The notes under the pieces were generated by a model, which was not told the origin of the DNA, did not search any database, and worked only from the letters and a program-made list of their open reading frames with translations. A DNA stretch of 64,000 bases, from the NCBI GenBank assembly GCA_002484335.1, contig DLJQ01000010.1:83703-147702 (forward strand), written 5' to 3'. Positions 60,563 to 64,000 of this stretch are shown here, in pieces; position 1 is the first letter of the stretch; each line of letters opens with the position of its first letter. The position numbers and the translations under genes are program-made. Origin of the DNA: Flavobacteriales bacterium UBA7612 (GTDB taxonomy: Bacteria; Bacteroidota; Bacteroidia; Flavobacteriales; Weeksellaceae).

Positions 60563-62149
60563 TTAAAATTCACTTACAAAGTGTAATTTAATTGAAGGGA
60601 ATTTGTCTTGTGTCATTTGAATAGTAAACGCAGAATCTGCTAAGAAAACCAATTGGTTGAATTTGTCTCTAGCAAGGTAACGTTGTTTTACACGTTTAAA
60701 TTCTTTAAATTCTTCTGTATTTTCATCATCAACTTCTACCCAACATGCTTTGTGTACAGCAAATGGTTCGTAAGTTGCTTTTGCTCCATATTCGTGTTCT
60801 AAACGGTATTGAATAACCTCATATTGTAATGCACCAACAGTACCAATAACTTTACGATTATTCATTTCCAATGTAAATAACTGAGCAACACCTTCGTCCA
60901 TTAATTGGTCGATACCTTTTTCCAATTGTTTTGCTTTCATTGGATCAGCATTGTTGATATAACGAAAATGTTCTGGAGAGAAAGCTGGAATTCCTTTGAA
61001 AGTAAATTTTTCTCCTTCTGTTAATGTATCTCCAATTCTGAAATTTCCTGTATCATGTAGACCGACTATATCACCAGCATAAGATTCATCTACAACCTCT
61101 TTTTTATCAGCAAAAAATGCATTTGGAGCAGGGAATTTCATATTTTTACCTTGACGAACATGAAAATAGTTTTTATTACGTTCAAATTTTCCAGAAACTA
61201 TTTTTACGAATGCTAAACGATCACGGTGTTTAGGATCCATATTCGCATGTATTTTGAATACAAAACCAGAAAATTTATTTTCGTAAGGCTCTATCTCTCT
61301 TAAATCCGTTTCTTTTGCTTGTGGAGTAGGAGCTATATCTACAAAGGCATCTAATAACTCGCGTACACCAAAATTGTTTAATGCAGAACCAAAAAATACA
61401 GGTTGTAAATTTCCGTTCATATATTCTTGCATATCAAATTCCGGATAAACACCATCAATTAAATCAATTTCGTTACGAAGATTTTCAGCATAGTTTTCTC
61501 CTATTAATTCGTCTAACTCAGGATTAGCTAAATCTTCAATTTTAGTTGTTTCAGAAATTTTTTGTTTGTTGTCTCCAGAAAAGATATTTATATTTTTTTC
61601 CCAAATATTGTAAATTCCTTTGAAAGTAGCACCAATACCAATTGGCAAAGAAAGTGGAGTAACTTTTAAATCAAGTTTTTGTTCTACTTCATCCATCAAG
61701 TCAAATGCATCTTTACCTTCGCGGTCCATTTTATTGATGAAAACCAACATAGGAATTTTACGCATACGACAAACTTCTACTAATTTGATTGTTTGTTCCT
61801 CAACCCCTTTTGCAACATCTATTACTACAATAGCAGAATCAACAGCAGTAAGAGTACGGAAAGTATCTTCAGCAAAATCTTTGTGACCAGGAGTATCTAG
61901 AATATTAATTTTTTTCCCTTTATATTCAAAGGCTAAAACAGATGTAGCAACAGAAATTCCACGTTGACGTTCAATCTCCATAAAATCGGAAGTAGCTCCT
62001 TTTTTTATTTTATTACTTTTTACCGCTCCTGCTTCTTGTATAGCTCCTCCAAATAATAATAATTTTTCTGTAAGAGTTGTTTTACCAGCATCTGGATGGG
62101 CAATAATACCAAAGGTTTTTCTTTTATTTATTTCTTTCTCTAAAGACAT
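60563..62149 (-). CDS. prfC: Peptide chain release factor 3
   Basis: A 528-residue translational GTPase that recycles RF1/RF2 from the ribosome after peptide release. The P-loop AHPDAGKT is at 17-24, DTPGHKDF and NKMD-type NKMDREG follow, and the domain II/III motifs end LHFVSEF. The start is ATG 62149; a TTG three codons upstream was not chosen. A TATCTTTG -7 box (62170-62177) precedes it. The length and class mark RF3, not EF-G. Confidence 0.96.
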   Translation of the reverse strand: MSLEKEINKRKTFGIIAHPDAGKTTLTEKLLLFGGAIQEAGAVKSNKIKKGATSDFMEIERQRGISVATSVLAFEYKGKKINILDTPGHKDFAEDTFRTLTAVDSAIVVIDVAKGVEEQTIKLVEVCRMRKIPMLVFINKMDREGKDAFDLMDEVEQKLDLKVTPLSLPIGIGATFKGIYNIWEKNINIFSGDNKQKISETTKIEDLANPELDELIGENYAENLRNEIDLIDGVYPEFDMQEYMNGNLQPVFFGSALNNFGVRELLDAFVDIAPTPQAKETDLREIEPYENKFSGFVFKIHANMDPKHRDRLAFVKIVSGKFERNKNYFHVRQGKNMKFPAPNAFFADKKEVVDESYAGDIVGLHDTGNFRIGDTLTEGEKFTFKGIPAFSPEHFRYINNADPMKAKQLEKGIDQLMDEGVAQLFTLEMNNRKVIGTVGALQYEVIQYRLEHEYGAKATYEPFAVHKACWVEVDDENTEEFKEFKRVKQRYLARDKFNQLVFLADSAFTIQMTQDKFPSIKLHFVSEF

Positions 62150-62169
62150 TGTAATCAAATTTCAGGTTG

Positions 62170-62177
62170 CAAAGATA
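62170..62177 (-). promoter_or_regulatory. Candidate -7 box of prfC
   Basis: Minus-strand TATCTTTG, an exact TAnnTTTG match, 20 bases before the start. The -33 region has only TTTC. Confidence 0.45.
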
Positions 62178-62263
62178 GTTTATCTGTAGAAAAATAGAAA
62201 CATTATTCTTCAATAGAATAATCTATCTTAAATTGCGTTATTAAATAAAGATGAAAACCAACA

Positions 62264-64000
62264 ATGAAAAAGATTTTTTACTTTTTATTACTACTATTAA
62301 ATAGCTTTGTTTTTGGGCAAAAACCAACTATAAATAAACTAGAAGGAGGATTTACATTCAATAATTTAACTTTAGATACATATCCAAGTAATACAAATTT
62401 TTCACCAAGAACCTTAAGTTGTGCTTTTAGTAACAGTTACGATTATAAATACTTTTCATTTAAGGCTAATTTCGATATGACTTTCGCTTTTGATTTAATT
62501 TCCTCGAATACTAATTTTCGTTTTTTGATTTGGAAGTTGTCAGCAGAAAAATCCTCTGAAGATGTATTTGTAGGAGGAAGAACAACTATTGAACCCGATA
62601 GATCAGTAGAAGGAAGTGCAAATATTAAAGGTTTAAAATCTGGAGTTACAAATTTTTGTGAATCTATTTTTAATTCTAGCGCAACTGGTTATGCAAAAGC
62701 ATTTGAAGGAAATGATTTACTAAAAGAAGGTGAAACAATAGTTATTGCTGTTTATGGTCCAAAGGACAATATATTCAATATAAAAATAAATGTAGCAGAA
62801 GAACGAACAATAAATTCATTAAATTATAAATGTAATGGATCATCTTATAGTTATCAAGAAGTTTATGATGCTGTAAAAAATGATTCAAGTTTATCTAATA
62901 TAAAATTATACTCAGATACGTCTTTTAATAATGAAATTAATAATGGAGCTACATTTGGTACAAATACAACAGTTTATGCTCAAGTAAAAGATGCTACTGG
63001 TAATTTACAATACATCTACACCATTCCAATTCAGTTTATACCAGAACATGTATTTAATTTTAAATCTTCATTTGAAACAGAGTATGAATGTTCTTTGGTT
63101 TATACATTAAAAAAGGATAGACTTTTAAAAATGTTATTTCCTTCTGGAATAGATGTATCAAATTATATAATAAAAACAGTAAACGGTATTACATTTAGAG
63201 AAGATAATCAAATTAATTTAACACCAGACGGAAGTGAAAATTTAAAAATCATTATTTCTTATACAGGAGCTTGTCCGATTGATTCTCAAGAAGTTTCTAT
63301 TCCATTAAAACAAGGTAGTCCTATTATTTCTGAGATTCCCCCATATTTTACTTGTTCATCATCTTATGTGATTAATTATGATACTATTTATTCTAAATTA
63401 GGAGTTGATAAAAATCAATATAATTTAATTGTAACATTGGGTGGAAATTCAATATCTGATGGTAATTCTACAACTATAAATGTTGGAACTCCGTTAGTAT
63501 ATCAAGTAAAAATTGTTTCTAAATCTTCTGGTTGCGAAAGTAATGCAGTAAATTTCAAGGTAACTAGAACTTCTTCAGTAAATATTGTAAATGCATCAAT
63601 TTCTGGTATTTGTTTAGATGATTTTTCTCAAACAAATGTAGATACAGCAATTAATACAATTCAGAATGGAAATACAACTCCTTATCAATTAAAATATTAT
63701 CAGGCAGACGGAACAACAGAAATAGCTCAAGTGAATTTATTTGAATATATTAGAGCTAATAAAAATGGAAAAGTTATAGTAAGAGCATTAGCAGTAGATA
63801 ATTCAAATACAATTTGTGATACTACAGTTAATTTAACATTTGCTCTTAGTCAATCATCATTTGTAAAAGTAGATAATATAACAAATTATAATTCTACTTG
63901 CTCAGACGATGGTGTTGGATTTACATTCACAAAAGCAGCAATAGAAACTTATTTAAAATCTAAATTAGGAAATAATATAACCGCTTTTAGTGGAATTAAC
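62264..64000 (+). CDS. Large secreted Ig-like protein, 3' end cut off by the window
   Basis: An open frame from ATG 62264 to the last base (579 codons, no stop). Signal peptide MKKIFYFLLLLLNSFVFGQ. It continues with a series of modules that each contain a CxG/C-type pair and Ig-like strands (VYAQVKDATGNLQYIYTIPIQF, YTGACPIDSQEVSIPL, YQVKIVSKSSGCESNAVNF, VIVRALAVDNSNTICDTTVNLTF), a layout seen in long Bacteroidota surface proteins that end in a type IX secretion signal. That end is outside the window, so the T9SS assignment is unproven. No function can be stated. It is divergent from prfC. Confidence 0.75.
   Translation, partial: MKKIFYFLLLLLNSFVFGQKPTINKLEGGFTFNNLTLDTYPSNTNFSPRTLSCAFSNSYDYKYFSFKANFDMTFAFDLISSNTNFRFLIWKLSAEKSSEDVFVGGRTTIEPDRSVEGSANIKGLKSGVTNFCESIFNSSATGYAKAFEGNDLLKEGETIVIAVYGPKDNIFNIKINVAEERTINSLNYKCNGSSYSYQEVYDAVKNDSSLSNIKLYSDTSFNNEINNGATFGTNTTVYAQVKDATGNLQYIYTIPIQFIPEHVFNFKSSFETEYECSLVYTLKKDRLLKMLFPSGIDVSNYIIKTVNGITFREDNQINLTPDGSENLKIIISYTGACPIDSQEVSIPLKQGSPIISEIPPYFTCSSSYVINYDTIYSKLGVDKNQYNLIVTLGGNSISDGNSTTINVGTPLVYQVKIVSKSSGCESNAVNFKVTRTSSVNIVNASISGICLDDFSQTNVDTAINTIQNGNTTPYQLKYYQADGTTEIAQVNLFEYIRANKNGKVIVRALAVDNSNTICDTTVNLTFALSQSSFVKVDNITNYNSTCSDDGVGFTFTKAAIETYLKSKLGNNITAFSGIN

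Overview
This looks like chromosome of a low-GC Flavobacteriia (Bacteroidota), probably close to Weeksellaceae such as Empedobacter; the genus is only a guess. Supporting signs are promoters of the TTG-N19-21-TAnnTTTG type, almost no Shine-Dalgarno sequences, GLPGLI-family proteins, a carbamoyltransferase of the N-acetyl/N-succinylornithine type, the sdhC-sdhA-sdhB order and many short lipoproteins. Most of the window is ordinary housekeeping sequence. I saw no insertion sequence, prophage, rRNA or CRISPR array.

Layout. 0-5 kb: an arginine-pathway carbamoyltransferase, the ferrous-iron genes feoA-feoB behind two palindromes, and two small orphan genes, one of them inside an 11-bp inverted repeat. 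5-7 kb: htpG. 7.3-14.2 kb: the main accessory island, a minus-strand cluster of four GLPGLI-family secreted proteins, a small four-cysteine secreted peptide and a TonB-receptor-like barrel, with traces of repeated duplication. 14.4-21.6 kb: sdhBAC, OsmC, mtgA, a GNAT and guaA. 21.9-25 kb: a secreted protein and a VanW-glycosyltransferase fusion. 25-29.4 kb: pepD, a peroxiredoxin/thioredoxin/small-protein group and a lone fifth GLPGLI gene. 29.5 kb: tRNA-Gln.

29.7-44.4 kb holds two complete RND efflux cassettes pointing away from each other, with a LytS/LytTR-type two-component pair and an SMR transporter between them. 44.5-47.5 kb: an ECF sigma factor, an NlpC/P60 lipoprotein and an outer-membrane barrel protein. 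47.5-56 kb: dinB, a CPA2 antiporter, a phosphatase lipoprotein, dnaB, accA and a thiolase. 56.1-59.6 kb: a light-sensing unit, a bacteriophytochrome histidine kinase followed directly by a biliverdin-forming heme oxygenase, preceded by an unknown acidic protein. 59.7-62.2 kb: a DUF4197 protein and prfC. From 62264 a large secreted protein runs off the window end.

The two most unusual signals are these. (1) A dispersed structured repeat occurs at 7.2, 21.7 and 28.5 kb; its flanks are similar between copies, while its long hairpin arms differ completely in sequence yet stay paired. A stemless mini-copy lies at 59.6 kb. (2) The GLPGLI/receptor/Cys-peptide island carries gene-conversion tracts, a shared upstream region and a vestigial receptor start, and may be an undescribed peptide secretion or uptake system.
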